A stretch of DNA of 64,000 bases, taken from NCBI RefSeq assembly GCF_028640845.1, contig NC_080548.1, positions 16,433,821-16,497,820 of the forward strand. The letters are read 5' to 3'. Origin of the DNA: Ahaetulla prasina (lineage: Eukaryota > Chordata > Lepidosauria > Squamata > Colubridae). Every line of letters begins with the position of its first letter. Within the stretch, counting starts at the first letter, position 1. Below the pieces are notes generated by a model. It worked only from the letters and a program-made list of their open reading frames with translations, had not been told where the DNA came from and made no database searches. The position numbers were made by a program, and so were the translations under genes. Shown here in pieces: positions 1 through 11,185 of this stretch.

Positions 1-22
1 ACAAACCAAGCGGGCTGGGGTG

Positions 23-192
23 GGGGCTAGTAGTTAAGATGCTGGGCTTGTCAACCATAAGGTTGGCAGTTGGAGACTCAAGTACCGGGTGATTGGGTGA
101 GCTCCTGTTACTTACCCCAACCTTGCAAATGCAAGTAGATAAATAGGTACCACTTAGGTGGGAACATAACAAGTGTTTCGTGTGCTTAAAGG
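23..192 (+). mobile_element. tRNA-derived SINE, 5' part (Sauria-SINE-like)
   Basis: tRNA-like head followed by the body seen in squamate SINEs (a 'gcaagtagataaataggtaccac' type stretch near 131-152). It is interrupted at 193 by a hAT-like element and resumes at 532. Its tail (in the second part) resembles the 3' end of BovB LINEs, as expected of Sauria SINEs. The family name is from memory of the consensus. Confidence 0.6.
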
Positions 193-531
193 CAGGGATG
201 AAATGCTACCGGTTCGCACTGGGTCAGGCAAACCGGTACTAATAAAAGCTACTGATTGGGCAAACTGGTAGTTTAAAAATGCTACCGATTCGTCCGATCC
301 GGTATTTCCTAAAATCAGCTGTGCCGCGTGATTTATATTCGCTAGAAAGCAGGAAATCCTGCTTTCTAGCGAATCTAAATCACGTGGCACAGCTATTCCC
401 TCTCCTTTTTCCTCCTTTTTCCACGTGAAGTGCGCGTTTGGCGCACACTGTGCATGTGTGCATGCAGCGTGCGTTTGGCACGCATGCACGCGCAGCAAAT
501 CAGTAACAAACGACGGAGGATTTCACCACTG
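193..531. mobile_element. hAT-like MITE with large internal palindrome, inserted in a SINE
   Basis: Starts CAGGGATGAAAT and ends ATTTCACCACTG, giving inverted termini. It is flanked by CTTAAAGG (185-192) and CTTAAATG (532-539), a 7/8 match expected of an 8-bp hAT target duplication. It contains an internal palindrome at 317-394 (two 38-base arms, about 36 paired) and the ACCGGTT-type motifs that mark this family throughout the window. Confidence 0.7.
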
Positions 532-662
532 CTTAAATGGCATATAGTCATGCTGGCCACATGATCATGGAACCGTCTTCGGACAATGCTGGCTCCCTCA
601 TCTAGGAAACCACCCGCTAGAGTCGGACATGACTGGTCCAGAGAAACCTGTATCTTCACCTT
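532..662 (+). mobile_element. tRNA-derived SINE, 3' part with BovB-like tail
   Basis: Continuation of the SINE that begins at 23. Contains GAGTCGGACATGACT (about 621-635), close to the 3' end of BovB LINEs, then an AAACCTGTATCTTCACCTT tail. The BovB-like tail implies mobilisation by BovB reverse transcriptase (inference). Confidence 0.6.
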
Positions 663-1254
663 GAACAAACCATGAAGATTGGGTTCCTGTAAGAGGTTAG
701 GTCGAAGAAAAGCAAGCCACATTACTGCTGAAGGGTGATGTATGAACCCAGCCAGCAAGAACCTGTTCGCACATGCTGTTTAACCTCAGAATGGGTGATC
801 TTTATCTTTGCCCCCCAGCACAAAGCAGCTCCTGTTGTTTAGGATCAATGCAAAGCAACCTTCCATTCTTGGCTTGTGTACAGCATTACTCCTGGGGTGA
901 TTTATTAACCATATACTGAACTCCGTGCAAATGACAGCCCAATCAGATTTGCCATGGGAAGAATTAGTAAGCACTCCGCAGTCAGCCTACACCCTTAACT
1001 GTTACTAATAGTTAACAAACCATGAAGCCAAACCTTCCTGGTTACCAACGCTGTAACGTATTAGGGAGGGCATTCTCTGCTTAACTATTTTAATTAAATT
1101 TATACTCCACCTTTACTTCAGGAGCTCAAGCGGAGAGGCCACTCCCCACCTCCGGTTCTTTCTCACAACCGCAATTTGGTGAGATAATTAAGCATGATGT
1201 GGAAATGGCCCTTTGTTTTAGCCTCCAGTGTAGGGTTGGTCAATCTTGATGATA
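663..1254. other. Unique sequence, nothing recognised
   Basis: About 590 bases of AT-balanced, non-repetitive DNA with no long open frame, RNA gene or repeat that I recognise. Confidence 0.4.
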
Positions 1255-1332
1255 CATGGACTTCAGTTTCCAGAATTCCCCAGCCTGTGGCATTTTAAGT
1301 CCACAGTCTTAAAATCAAACACTGCTTTAGTG

Positions 1333-1423
1333 CAGGGGTCTCCAACCTTGGTCCCTTTAAGACTTGTGGACTTCAACTCCCAGAGTCCCTCAGCCAGCAA
1401 AGCTTGCTGGTTGGAGAACCCTG
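1333..1423. mobile_element. Palindromic hAT-like MITE (CTCCAACC family)
   Basis: Starts CAGGGGTCTCCAACC and ends GGTTGGAGAACCCTG. Flanked by a perfect 8-bp duplication CTTTAGTG (1325-1332 and 1424-1431). The right arm is shortened compared with other copies. A decayed relative lies just upstream at about 1255-1325. Confidence 0.75.
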
Positions 1424-1463
1424 CTTTAGTGTACTGTATATAAAATCAAAACTGAAAATACTT

Positions 1464-1622
1464 TTCCTTTCTTTCTTTCTTTCTTTCTTTCTTTTCTTTT
1501 TTTCTTTTTCTTTCTTTCTTTCCTCTTTCCTTTCTTTCTCTTTCTTTCTATCCTTTTTTTTTCTCTCTCTCCCTCCCTCCCTCCCTTTTTCTTTCTCCTT
1601 TCCTTTCCTCCCCTCCCATTTT
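1464..1622. repeat. Pyrimidine-rich simple repeat (TTTC/CTTT/CCCT)
   Basis: Almost uninterrupted C/T tract with TTTC, CTTT and CCCT units. The Ser/Phe/Leu-rich frame across it is low complexity, not a gene. Confidence 0.9.
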
Positions 1623-1639
1623 TTTAAACCTCTGACTTA

Positions 1640-2110
1640 AAAATAAGTCACAAAAACCGCCATTTATTTACGGTGCCATTGAGCAAGGTGACTTTTTTTC
1701 AGGTTCCCAGTGAAACTGAAAAGTGCATTCATTTCCTCCACTCTCCTTCCTTCTCTTTCTCCCTACTCAATCCCATACCTTCGTGCAGTTCTGCTCCTAC
1801 GGGTCACCTCACAACCTCCCATGTTCCACCTCGCTAAACCCCAAATTCTAGGCTCAGACCAAACTGCTTCCAATCAACACATCAAGGATTTGTGCACAGT
1901 TGGCTAGTTTGCATAAACATCTACCCGTACTTTAAACTCCATGCGGAAAGAAAGTCCATTTTCCCCTCCCTTTGCCCTCTCTGCTTCAGAATTAAACAAT
2001 GGTAGGAAAGGATGCAGGTGTCAGCAAAAGCAATAAGGGACACGCTCCAATCAGTCTTTTACTCTCTGGGCAGACACCCTTTGGAGCCTAGAAAGCCACC
2101 CTTTGTAGGC
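1640..2110. other. Unique sequence, nothing recognised
   Basis: Non-repetitive DNA between a simple repeat and a MITE. No supported gene or RNA. Confidence 0.4.
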
Positions 2111-2121
2111 TCAACGCCTAC

Positions 2122-2379
2122 CATGTTTTCCCCAAAATAAGACCCTCTCTTATAATTTTTTGAACCCCAAAATAAGGGCTTGGCCTTATTTTCGGGGAGG
2201 TATCGTATTATTTTGGGGCGCGTGGAGCAAGACTGAGATCCTCTTGCCATCTTACCTGATTTCCAGCTCTGTCTCCCTAATCCTAACCAGAGGAAATGGC
2301 GGGGACCAGATGCGTGTGCATTTAAATATTTTCGGGGAGGGTTTATTTTCGGGGGAGGTCTTATTTTCAGTAGAAACAT
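2122..2379. mobile_element. MITE with 'CCCCAAAATAAGACC' termini
   Basis: Begins with a GTTTTCCCCAAAATAAGACC end and finishes with the reverse complement (GGTCTTATTTTCAGTAGAAAC). The interior repeats TTATTTTCGGGGAGG units. Further copies of the same terminal motif occur near 59.34, 60.2, 61.22 and 62.77 kb, so this is an interspersed family, probably a non-autonomous DNA transposon. Confidence 0.6.
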
Positions 2380-2386
2380 GGTAGAA

Positions 2387-2495
2387 CAGGAATGTCTAAC
2401 CTTGGCAACTTGTGGACTTCAACTCCCAGAATTCCCCAGTCGGCCATGAGAGTTGAAGTCCAAAGTCTTGAAGTTGACAAAGTTGGACACCCCCG
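2387..2495. mobile_element. Palindromic MITE, decayed (CTCCAACC family)
   Basis: The left arm (GGCAACTTGTGGACTTCAAC) and the right arm (GAGTTGAAGTCCAAAGTCTT) are inverted copies ending in TTGGACACCCCCG. The flanking target duplication is not convincing. Confidence 0.55.
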
Positions 2496-2711
2496 TCCTA
2501 CAACTTCCCAGCCTGCACAGCCATTACTGAGAACTCTGGATATTGCATTCACATGTTGCAGGATTGGTGGAGGAGGTTGTGGAAAGCTGTAATAACACAC
2601 AACCAAGCTCTTCCGAAATAAGACAAAACGCCCTTCCGCCCCTTGTAGATAAGGCACCTATTTGCACAACAATCTATCCCCACCCAGCACAAGGGCAAGA
2701 AATTTAAAGTA

Positions 2712-2931
2712 TAGGTAGTTCTCATTTAACAACCACCACAATTAGGACCGGCAACAGAGTTGTTAAAATGAAGCGCTCACTAAGCGGAACTGCGACTGTG
2801 CTTGTGCTCTTCCTTCAGCTTCACAGGCTCGCGAAGAGGTTGCAAACACAGGCATTGTTGGTAAAGTTGCTTTTTTTGTCACCGCTTTGGCCGGTCGCTA
2901 AACGAGGCAATCACTAAACGAGGACTACCCA
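2712..2931. mobile_element. Short relative of the 'GTAGTCCTYGACTTA' MITE
   Basis: Begins AGGTAGTTCTCATTTAACAACC and ends CACTAAACGAGGACTACC, so the ends are inverted copies. The interior (AAGCGCTCACTAAGCGG...) differs from the 390-bp form, suggesting a separate subfamily. Confidence 0.55.
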
Positions 2932-3026
2932 TAAAAAAAAAACAAGGTTCCCCAAGTTAAATTGCACCTAAGGTTCTAAGGGCATCTTCCACTGTTTTGA
3001 GGAAGTCAGCAACATCCAAAGATAGG

Positions 3027-3262
3027 AGCCACAGTGGCCGCAGTGGTTATAGTGCAGTATTGCAGGCTATTTCTGCTGACTGCTGGCTGCCTGCAATTTA
3101 GCAGTTCAAATCTTACCAGGCTCAAGGTTGACACAACCTTCCATCCTTTCCAAGGTGGGTAAAATGAGGACCCAAATTGTTGGGGGCAATAGGCTGACTC
3201 TGTAAACCGCTTAGAGAGGGCTGTAAAGCCCCATGAAACGGTAGATAAGTCTTATTGCTTTA
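3027..3262 (+). mobile_element. tRNA-derived squamate SINE
   Basis: A-box-like CAGTGGTTATAGTGC start, B-box-like CAGTTCAAATCTT at about 3102, then the conserved body (AGGTTGAC...CCTTCCATCC, GGTGGGTAAAATGAGGACCC, TTGTTGGGGGCAATAGGCTG) and an ATAAGTCTTATTGCTTT end. The same element occurs at 18799 (+) and 42546 (-). Confidence 0.75.
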
Positions 3263-4738
3263 GGAGGCAATTGGATCCAGAAAGGACTGTTATTTTTACA
3301 ATACAATCTTTCTTCTGGGTTGACCTATTTGATGGTGCTCCAAGCCTTTCATTTAGCAATTCCACCCCCTCCCCACAGCCCACCCATTCCACATCCAGTC
3401 TCCCCCCCCCCTCTCCTGCAACCCACCCCCGGAACCTTCTCTGCTGTAGAGAGAACTCTGATAGAGGAAAAGAGAAGAACAAAAGGGTTCAAGATTTTGG
3501 GGAGGGGTCAGCGTTTCAGGCAACTGGGAGGAAAGCAGCCTGAGCTAATCAGGTGCCAAGTGGCAGAGCATAAGAGGAAGAAAATCAGCCGACTGCAGGC
3601 GCACTGCTGGCAGGGAGTCTCTGCTCAATCTTTCTGCAGGTTTCAGGCTGTTAGACAACTAGGCCAGAAGGCCTGAAAGTGCAATCAGCATTTAACCGCC
3701 AGGGCTAACAGCAATCACAGCGGTGAGAAGGAGTAGGTGGAGCGGTGCCAGAGCCCCCCGAAGAAAAAGGAGCAGGAACGCACCGGAACAGTTGCAGCCC
3801 CGCCACCGGGGGGCCCCCGCGGCCACCCCGCTGCTGATGGAACAACCGTCCCTCTGCACCACCCACCACCTTCAAGGCGCACATGTTGCGGGATGGGATA
3901 CCAGGTTTGGAGAGAGCAGGCATGTGACTGTGCACAAATAAACAGCCCTCCCTGAAAACCAGGCTCAGATGCAGGGCAGGCTCTTGTTTGCACAAATAGC
4001 CATTGGCAACCCAAGGAGAAAATCAGCATGCTTCCATCTGCCAGCGCATATGCGGGATGGAAAATGCAGGCCGTCGACAAGACAGCATCAAAATGGGGTG
4101 GGGGCGAGAGAAAGGGGGGGGGGAAGGAAGAGCAGAAAGGACCTACCACAGTAACCTTTGCAGTGGGGTGTGTGTGTATGTGTGTTTGCAGAGAAGAGCC
4201 GAGGCTTAACTCTTTCCAATCAAGAGTCTAATGATGCTCCCCACCGCTGCAGCTTGGCAATTCCTCCATCTCCCTTCCGTTCCCCCCACCCCCCTAAAAA
4301 AAAAAAGGCTCTGGGATTCCTGTCTTCAAAATCGCACTCCGAAGGAGCAAGAGTGCAGAGCCGAACTGCTCGTTAAGGGCCGCTCATTAACAGCCCTCTG
4401 GGATGAGCAGGGTAACCGGGGCACCTGCGATCTCCGACTAATGAGCTCCATTACTGTCCTGAAGCCCTGAGCACAAATGAGGGGGCAGAGGAGACTTTTC
4501 GTGATGGATGCCGGAGCGCTACCAGCCCATCGTCCCCAATTTTGATGGCCTTGCACGGAGCCGGAGCTGACAAACCGAATGAGTCTCTACGAGGCAAGCC
4601 GGGAGGGCGTCATGGGTCTGCGCCAGTGCAAGCAAATCCGCGGAAGTCCCGTTGCCACAGGCCCTCTCGTTTATCCATGCGTGGAGGAGCATTTGGGGCT
4701 TTTCGAGAGCTTCAAAGTGGAGCCGTTGCAGGAGGACA
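3263..4738. other. Repeat-poor unique block with a homeobox/E-box-rich stretch
   Basis: Unique DNA without recognisable interspersed repeats. About 4360-4560 has several ATTA/TAAT cores (CTCATTAACAG, GACTAATGAG, CCATTACTG), a CACCTG E-box and a GATC-rich core, a composition seen in vertebrate enhancers. This is only a suggestion; conservation could not be tested. Overlapping small frames have no recognisable domains. Confidence 0.3.
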
Positions 4739-4817
4739 GTAGGAGGGAGAGGGAGGGAGGGAGGGAGAGAGAGAGACAGAGAAAGAGAGAGAGACAGAGA
4801 GAAAGTGAGTGGGAGAC

Positions 4818-4862
<45 letters not shown>
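4739..4862. repeat. (GA)n / GGGA purine tract
   Basis: Nearly pure G/A run of AG dinucleotides with GGGA and GACA interruptions. Overlapping Arg/Glu or Ser/Leu frames are artefacts. Confidence 0.9.
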
Positions 4863-4863
<1 letters not shown>

Positions 4864-5510
4864 GACACGACCACATCACTGCCACCACACCCCGGATCAA
4901 GATTTTAGCCTCAGCTAGGAATTAGGAAGGGAAGCTTGATTTGAGTCACTAGGGTGGGGCCTGAGAGAGCAGGAGACTCAACCACGGAGGAGCAATCGTC
5001 CTTGCCACAAGACGTGTGCGCGCGCTACATCCTCAGCACATCCCCTCCTCCTTTCACCCCATAACATCATCTCAGGGCCCTACTGCTGCCATGGGTGGGC
5101 GTCACCGAGTTCAGAATCTTGGCAAGGATGTGGGGAAGCTCACACAGGAACCCATCACCACAGTACATCCTCTTGCGCAGAGAGGTAGGAGCAGGATCCA
5201 AGGGAAACTCCAGAGGCCCACTGCTACGTTGATCGTCAAAAGCTGACACCCTCCTTTTTCTGCTTATTCCAAACCCACTCCTCCCCTCCCCCCCCCACCC
5301 CAAGCGCCTGTAGGGACTCAGGAGCAGCAGACCTCCCCTCTAAACCAAGTCAGGCAAAGGGACAGCCCTGCTGTATGGCCGGAAGTGAGCTTCATCGAGT
5401 TCCATAAGATTTCATCCGAAGGAAAGAGATGGAGAAACCCGCAGGCTTGAAATCATCACCTTGGGTTGATTTAAGTGACCTAGTATTTGGCACAATGGGT
5501 TCTCTTTAGG
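4863..5510. other. Unique sequence, nothing recognised
   Basis: Non-repetitive, moderately GC-rich DNA with a short C-rich tract near 5283-5300. No supported gene. Confidence 0.35.
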
Positions 5511-5646
5511 ACACGGGTCTCCAACCTTGGCAACTTGAAGACTTGTGGACTCCAACTCCCAGAATTCCTCAGCCCGCTTTGCTGGCTGAGGAATTCTGGG
5601 AGCTGGAGTCCACAAGTCTTCAAGTTGCCAAGGTTGGAGACCCCTG
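5511..5646. mobile_element. Palindromic hAT-like MITE (CTCCAACC family)
   Basis: Near-perfect inverted repeat, with both arms carrying CTTGAAGACTTGTGGACT and its complement around a GCTTTGCTGGC centre. Flanks CTTTAGGA (5503-5510) and CTTTAGAA (5647-5654) match 7/8, consistent with a hAT target duplication. Confidence 0.75.
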
Positions 5647-6014
5647 CTTTAGAAAACCGGTTGACTTACGAGCGCCATAAGTATGATTCCCTGATGGAGA
5701 ATTCTCAATCACCAAACCAAACTACACTTCCCAAGGTTCCAGAGGAGAGAGGGGCCAACAGCTTGACCATTAATAGAATTTAAAACCAGTCCACATTTGT
5801 AGCGTGGATGTTCCTTCAGGGTCCTACTGCAAAGTCAGCATGGGATCCTTGTCCTTTAATTGGTCTGAGATCATTACCCAGCCTCCGTTGCTTGTCCAAG
5901 GAGCTTAGAAAAACCCAAACGCGCCAATCAAAATACGTGCGGAGGGAAACCATGCTCTAGATCCCAGGATGTTGCAAAAATGGGAGGGCAACTGTTGTCA
6001 TCGTTGGGAGCATC

Positions 6015-6232
6015 CCAGGGGTGAAAACTACTTACCTTCCTTACCGGTTCGGAAGTGCACGCATGCCAGAAGGTAAAAAAACACATTACTTCCTGGTTAA
6101 AACCTGGAAGTAATGACACCCGGGCGGGTGGGTGGAGCTTCGGTCCACCATCGTTACCAGATTGCTGAACCACCGGCCACGATCACTACCGGATTGTGCA
6201 ATCCGGTCCGAACCAGGAGCATTTCAGCCCTG
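6015..6232. mobile_element. hAT-like MITE (ACCGGTTC family)
   Basis: CAGGGGTGAAAACTAC start and CATTTCAGCCCTG end. Internal CTTCCTGGTTAAAACCTGGAAG palindrome and several ACCGG motifs. Flanks GAGCATCC and AAGTATCC agree at 6/8. Confidence 0.6.
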
Positions 6233-6240
6233 AAGTATCC

Positions 6241-8755
6241 CAATGCTAGCAAGGGAACCTCTCATGCTAAGCTGGTGGCCTTACACCTTCATCAGTGGGA
6301 ATCACAGCTTGGTGGAGTTTAAATGTTTGGTCAGCTGCGCCAAGCTCCCGGCCAGTCCTGCACAAATCAATTCTATTCTCCCCCTACCCGCCCACCCAAA
6401 TTCTGGATTTCAGTCATCTCACAAACATAGCCAAGATACCTTCCTTCTCCACCTATCACTTGGGCTGAAGAAGCTGCTCCACTAAAACTCTCCCAGCACA
6501 CTTTCTGCACAAAGGGATGAGATGGGAAGCAAGGATAGAAATTTAAGGGCCAAGGTTTAGGGGGGAAAAAAACAACCATGATCACCATCCCCACAAGCAT
6601 GCCCAGGTAGAGAAGCCAAGAGTCTACACACCATCCCCGCTGGGCATTTTCGATCAACACCTCGCCGAGTTTCTCCTACAGCTCCATCCACCTGTCGGCA
6701 GAATGAGGGTACCCTTAAGAAAAGCAGCTCATTGCTAATCATCCAGTCCAAGGGCAGAAAATGTAGAATAAGCCAACGGCTTGAGGGTCACCAAGCTTTG
6801 CTCTCCGGGCCGAACCTGTGCCTTTCAGGAACAGGCAGGAGCCAAGGGGCTGCAGCCACAGGTTCAAAGCTTCCATCCGTGGTTGCTGGAACTTCCCCTA
6901 AAATATTGCAATTTTTTTTTTTTTTTAAGAATCACAGCAACACCCTTCCAGGGCAGGTGCTGATAACCCTTCCTGGAGCCTATGAGTCAACCCACAGAGG
7001 CCTTTGGAAAGCAGCCCCACTCCGATGACAGTCTCTCTTCCACCCCCACCCCTCCACCAATTTCCTTCCCTCTCCAAAGCACACCATTCTTATGTTGTCC
7101 ACGAAGCCATCTTACTCCCATCAAACGAGACTGACAGCCCCCGCAGGCAGCCCTGAGCTGGAAGAGGAGGAGGAGAAGAAGAAGGGGGGGGGGAGAGAGA
7201 GAGAGAGAGAGAGAGAGATTCTCCGCTTCTCACAGAAGACTCTGTAACTTCCTGGCTCCGTGCAAAATCTCCACCCCCAGGGACACACTCAGCCTGTTCC
7301 CGAGATACAAGGGAGGGAGCCAAGCTGCCCTTGTGCTCTTTCCATGCCCTCCCCATACTAAGAACAGCCAGGCAGGGTACAGAGTTTGTGGGGTGGGGGG
7401 GGGAATATGGCTTGAGCCCAGAGGCTCTGTTTTCCCTATGGTGGGGGGGGGGGAGGAGAGCAAACTGACCCTGCTTTAAAGGAATGAGACCAAAGACAGC
7501 AGATGCTTGACATTCCTTGGCTTGGCTCAATGCTCCCCAGAAACCATGTGGAACCAAGAGTCCTGCCCCCTCCCGCAACGGTTCTTCTCCCCCCCCACCA
7601 CCACCATGTTAGAACAGGAGTTGCAATCTCCTTAGGTGATTAAACACTTTAAAGGCTCCCACCCACCCCACATTTTCCTAAGTCGGGCAGACAAATGTTA
7701 TGGGCGGGCATCTAAAAAAAACAAGAGTGCTGCGCAGTCAGCAGCAAAAATGTGGCTTGAGAAAGGAACCTTTATCCTAGTTTGCTCTTGGCTCTACTGG
7801 TGATCCCTGGGCCGCTGCCCCCCACCGGTCTCTTCTCTCCCGCCCCCACCCCGCCGGCCCGTCTGACCCACAGTTGCAGACTCAAAGTCTTCCTGCCTGC
7901 CCCCCCCCAAAAGAAAAGTTGCTAGAGCGAAGCACCGTATTTCCCCCCTCCTCCTTGCTCATGCCCGTGGACACCCCTTTCCTGTCAAGCACCCCAGCCT
8001 CTGACCCCGTGCTGTACAGGGGGTCCCCCCTCCATTAATGTTTACTCGGCTAGTTAACAAGTGCAGGTTGCTATGGCAACCCATTCAAGCTGGGATCTAC
8101 CAAGGTCCAGCGGAGTTGTGGTGGAGCAAGCGAGACAAGACATCCTTTGCCACAGATGAAGGGCGGGGGGGGGGGGGCGGGGATGTTCGCTTTGGAGAAT
8201 GCGCGAGGCGCTTACAAAATAATGTCCTCCCCGGTCACTGCCTTTCTTTCATGCACACATCCCCTCTCTTCTGCCTCTCTATCCCCAGGTCCCGGATCTC
8301 CGAGATGGGGGTCTGACGGATGGAGGGGATCGATGGTTCTATAAAAGGCTCAGCTACCCCCTTTTCCTCCCAATTACTGTTCACAATAGATTTGGTGGCA
8401 GAAGATCCCTTGCTTTTGAAAACTCAGCAGGCTTCTGAAATGATCCCAAAGAGATCTCAGGTGGGTGTGCTGTCTTAGCCTGACAGGTAAAGCTTATGAT
8501 AGAGCTTCTTTCCCCCACCCACCCCCAAGACCGGTTCAATTCCTTAAATCAACAGGATGGCTCCTTGGAAGGTTCCCCTGCTTGCCAGAACCTCAGCTCC
8601 CACCCTCCCAGTGGGGAAACTGCAAAGAGGGATCTCCGGTGCCAAGCCTTTTAGTTTTTTAATTATTGTAATGATTGATTTTAATTTGGACTGCCTGTCT
8701 TTTATTGTAGTTTCCTGCTCTGCAGTTTTCATTGATGGGAGCCATCAAGAAATTT
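6241..8755. other. Repeat-poor unique block
   Basis: About 2.5 kb of mostly unique DNA with homopurine/G-rich patches (7172-7217 AG run; 7380-7404 and 7440-7455 G runs; 8160-8180 G run). No interspersed repeats or convincing exons recognised. Frames such as 7090-7578 minus have no recognisable domain. Confidence 0.35.
8066..8081. promoter_or_regulatory. RFX-type X-box motif
   Basis: GGTTGCTATGGCAACC is a near-palindromic X-box, the site bound by RFX winged-helix factors (consensus type GTTGCCATGGCAAC). It lies in repeat-poor DNA, next to a TTAATGTTTACTC stretch at 8034-8046. Motif match only; function not shown. Confidence 0.5.
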
Positions 8756-8783
8756 TATCTATCTATCTATCTATCTATCTATC

Positions 8784-8852
<69 letters not shown>

Positions 8853-9038
8853 GTCGGTCTGTCTGTCCGTCCATCCATCCGTCCGTCCGTCCGTCCATCC
8901 ATCCATCCATCCATCTCCCTATCTAGTATCTATCTATCTATCTATCTATCTATTTATCTATCATCTCTCTCTCCCACCCTCCCTCTTTCTCTGTCTTCCT
9001 CCCTCCATATCTATCTATCTATCTACCTATCTACCTAC

Positions 9039-9101
<63 letters not shown>

Positions 9102-9179
9102 GTCCGTCTGTCTGTCCGTCCATCCATCCGTCCGTCCGTCCATCCATCCATCCATCCATCCATCCATCTCCCTATCTAG

Positions 9180-9241
<62 letters not shown>

Positions 9242-9330
9242 GTATCTGTATCTGTCTGTCTGTCTATCCATCTCCCTAGTGTCTGTCCTCCGTCTGTCCA
9301 TCTGTCCATCTATCCATCCATCCGGTCCGT
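8756..9330. repeat. Bkm-like (TATC/GATA)n array with (GTCC/ATCC)n spacers
   Basis: Four TATC blocks (about 8756-8850, 8929-8961, 9007-9099, 9178-9243) separated by GTCT/GTCC/ATCC-rich spacers. The spacer at 8851-8935 recurs at 9100-9184 with few changes, giving a higher-order repeat of about 249 bp. GATA tetranucleotide arrays are the hallmark of snake Bkm satellite. The Ile/Tyr/Leu/Ser-rich open frame across it is an artefact. Confidence 0.9.
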
Positions 9331-11185
9331 TATCCTGAATGTCATTCAGCAGCTCGATGCAATGCTCCGCCTCCTGTTCTCATTCTCCTCACCATCCCCA
9401 ACCCCAAATCATCCAGGTTGATCTGGGAGAGAGGGAAAAGGACCAAAGTCACCACGCGGCAGAGGACGGCTCAAAATCTGGGTCTCCTGCTATCCATCTT
9501 AAGCCGAAGAGGTCAATGTCCGATAATAAAGGCAGCGTACACAAGCCGTAACAAACAATCGTTGCCTTCTAATGGTCCCCCAACAGTCATCTTGCGCAAA
9601 GCCCTAAGACAAATTCTCCTCGCCTTGGCGGGGCCCATCTGCAATTCCCTTCCCACCTCCTCCTCCATCGCCAGCTTTCTCTGCGCACCCAAACAAAATA
9701 AGAGAAGCAGGCAAATGAAAAAATCTGGGAGCCGTTGCAACAAGGCCCTCCGGTGGAAGCTGGGAGGCCGAAGACTTAAGTGGACAATGCCGGCTTCTGT
9801 TCATTAAGCAGCTGCCTTAGCTCTGCGGCTGAGTTTTCGGGTTTAAGGCTCCCAAGCCCCCAAAAGAGCTACAACTGGCCTTCTCAGAGCAGAGCAGGCC
9901 ACGTGAACCCTCTCCATCTTCAAAAAAAAAAACCTGTTCCCTCCCCCCTTCCAATCCGACACACAGACTGACACACACACACACACACACACCACCTCCG
10001 CCTAAGATTCTCTCCCCCCCACTTTTTTTTTTTTTGCAAGCCTGCTGCTATGTGTTGAAGGCCCCTTCGATCCAACTTCTGCAAAGCATTCTGCCAACAC
10101 GCCTCTGTGCTGCATTATTTATAAAACAGAGGAGCAGAGGGCTAAGCAACAGCTGCAGAGTTCCACGGTCACCACCAGCCCCCCCCCCCACACCTAGCTT
10201 TAAAGCACCAGGATACCAGAGGGCATATAGAATTGGGGGGAGAAGGAGGAGGGGGGCAGAGGGAAGGGGAAGAGGCTTTCCCCCTGCTGGTTTGGGTTTT
10301 TTTGTTTTTTTTTGCAAGACCTTTCTCCTGAAAAGGCCCTCCCACCCCCTCCCATCCACCCATCTCGCACTGGCAGGAGTCTTTATGGAACATAGAGAAG
10401 AAGAAATAAAAAAGAGAGAGCCCACTTGGCATTTCTCCTTTTTTTTCCTTTTATTCCTTTTCTGAGGCTCTCTCTTCCAAAGATGGTGGCTGTCCGAGCC
10501 ACATGATGGAAGTGTGGGGAGGGAATCTCTCTCCACACCCACACACCCACACACACACCTATTTCCAGTTTCGGTCTTGTGAGAGTCCTAAAACATGAAG
10601 TCTCTGATCAGACACATGATGTGGTTGGTCCCAGAGTCTCCAAAGCAGAGTGTGACTTCCTTGCGCCTGTGCCGTCAAAAGCTTGGGTCTGTCTCTCTCT
10701 CTCTCTCCCCCTCCACGTTTCCCCCCCTACCCCAATCAGTAACTCTCCTGCATCATCCGCGGTTCAGTGCCATGGGGTCCAATCAAGTCGTCTTCCCTTT
10801 GAAAAGCAGAGCAGTTTCTCGTGATTGCAAAGCTGGGGGGAAAGCAGCAGACGGGGAAAAAAAAAACCCATGAAGGAAGCAGCAGCCAACGTCCTTGGCC
10901 AGGCCAGGCCCCATTTCTCATCCGTGCAAAGAGAAACGGCCTTGCTTCACTGGAGCAAAATATGACCCCAGGCAGGCAGGCAGGCAGGCAGGCCGCTCCT
11001 CACCCAATGGGGAACATGGCAACGTGCTGGGGTGGCAGGCAGGCGACCTTTGCTTTTGAGCCCAGCAAAACCGGACTGGTCTCCCTTCCTGTGCAAAACG
11101 GAACCATACTGAACAACACTCTCGGGATGATTGTTATGTGTGGGTAGTCACAAAAATCTCTCCAGTAGAGAAAAAGACTGAAAGA
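9331..11185. other. Repeat-poor unique block
   Basis: Unique, moderately GC-rich DNA with short simple tracts ((CA)n at 9971-9991, T run at 10023-10035, (GGCA)n at 10972-10993). About 10040-10170 includes an ATTATTTATAAAACAGAGGAGC patch that could be regulatory. No exon with convincing splice sites found. Confidence 0.35.

Noticed and set aside
8557..9279. 240-codon frame rich in Ile-Tyr-Leu-Ser
   Set aside because: It is the translation of the TATC/GTCC simple repeat.
8756..9330. CRISPR-like alternation of repeats and spacers
   Set aside because: Tetranucleotide array in a vertebrate genome; spacers are themselves simple repeats and no cas genes exist here.
10048..10554. 168-codon minus-strand frame and its plus-strand counterparts
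   Set aside because: No recognisable motif, overlapping open frames on both strands, and no splice or promoter context.
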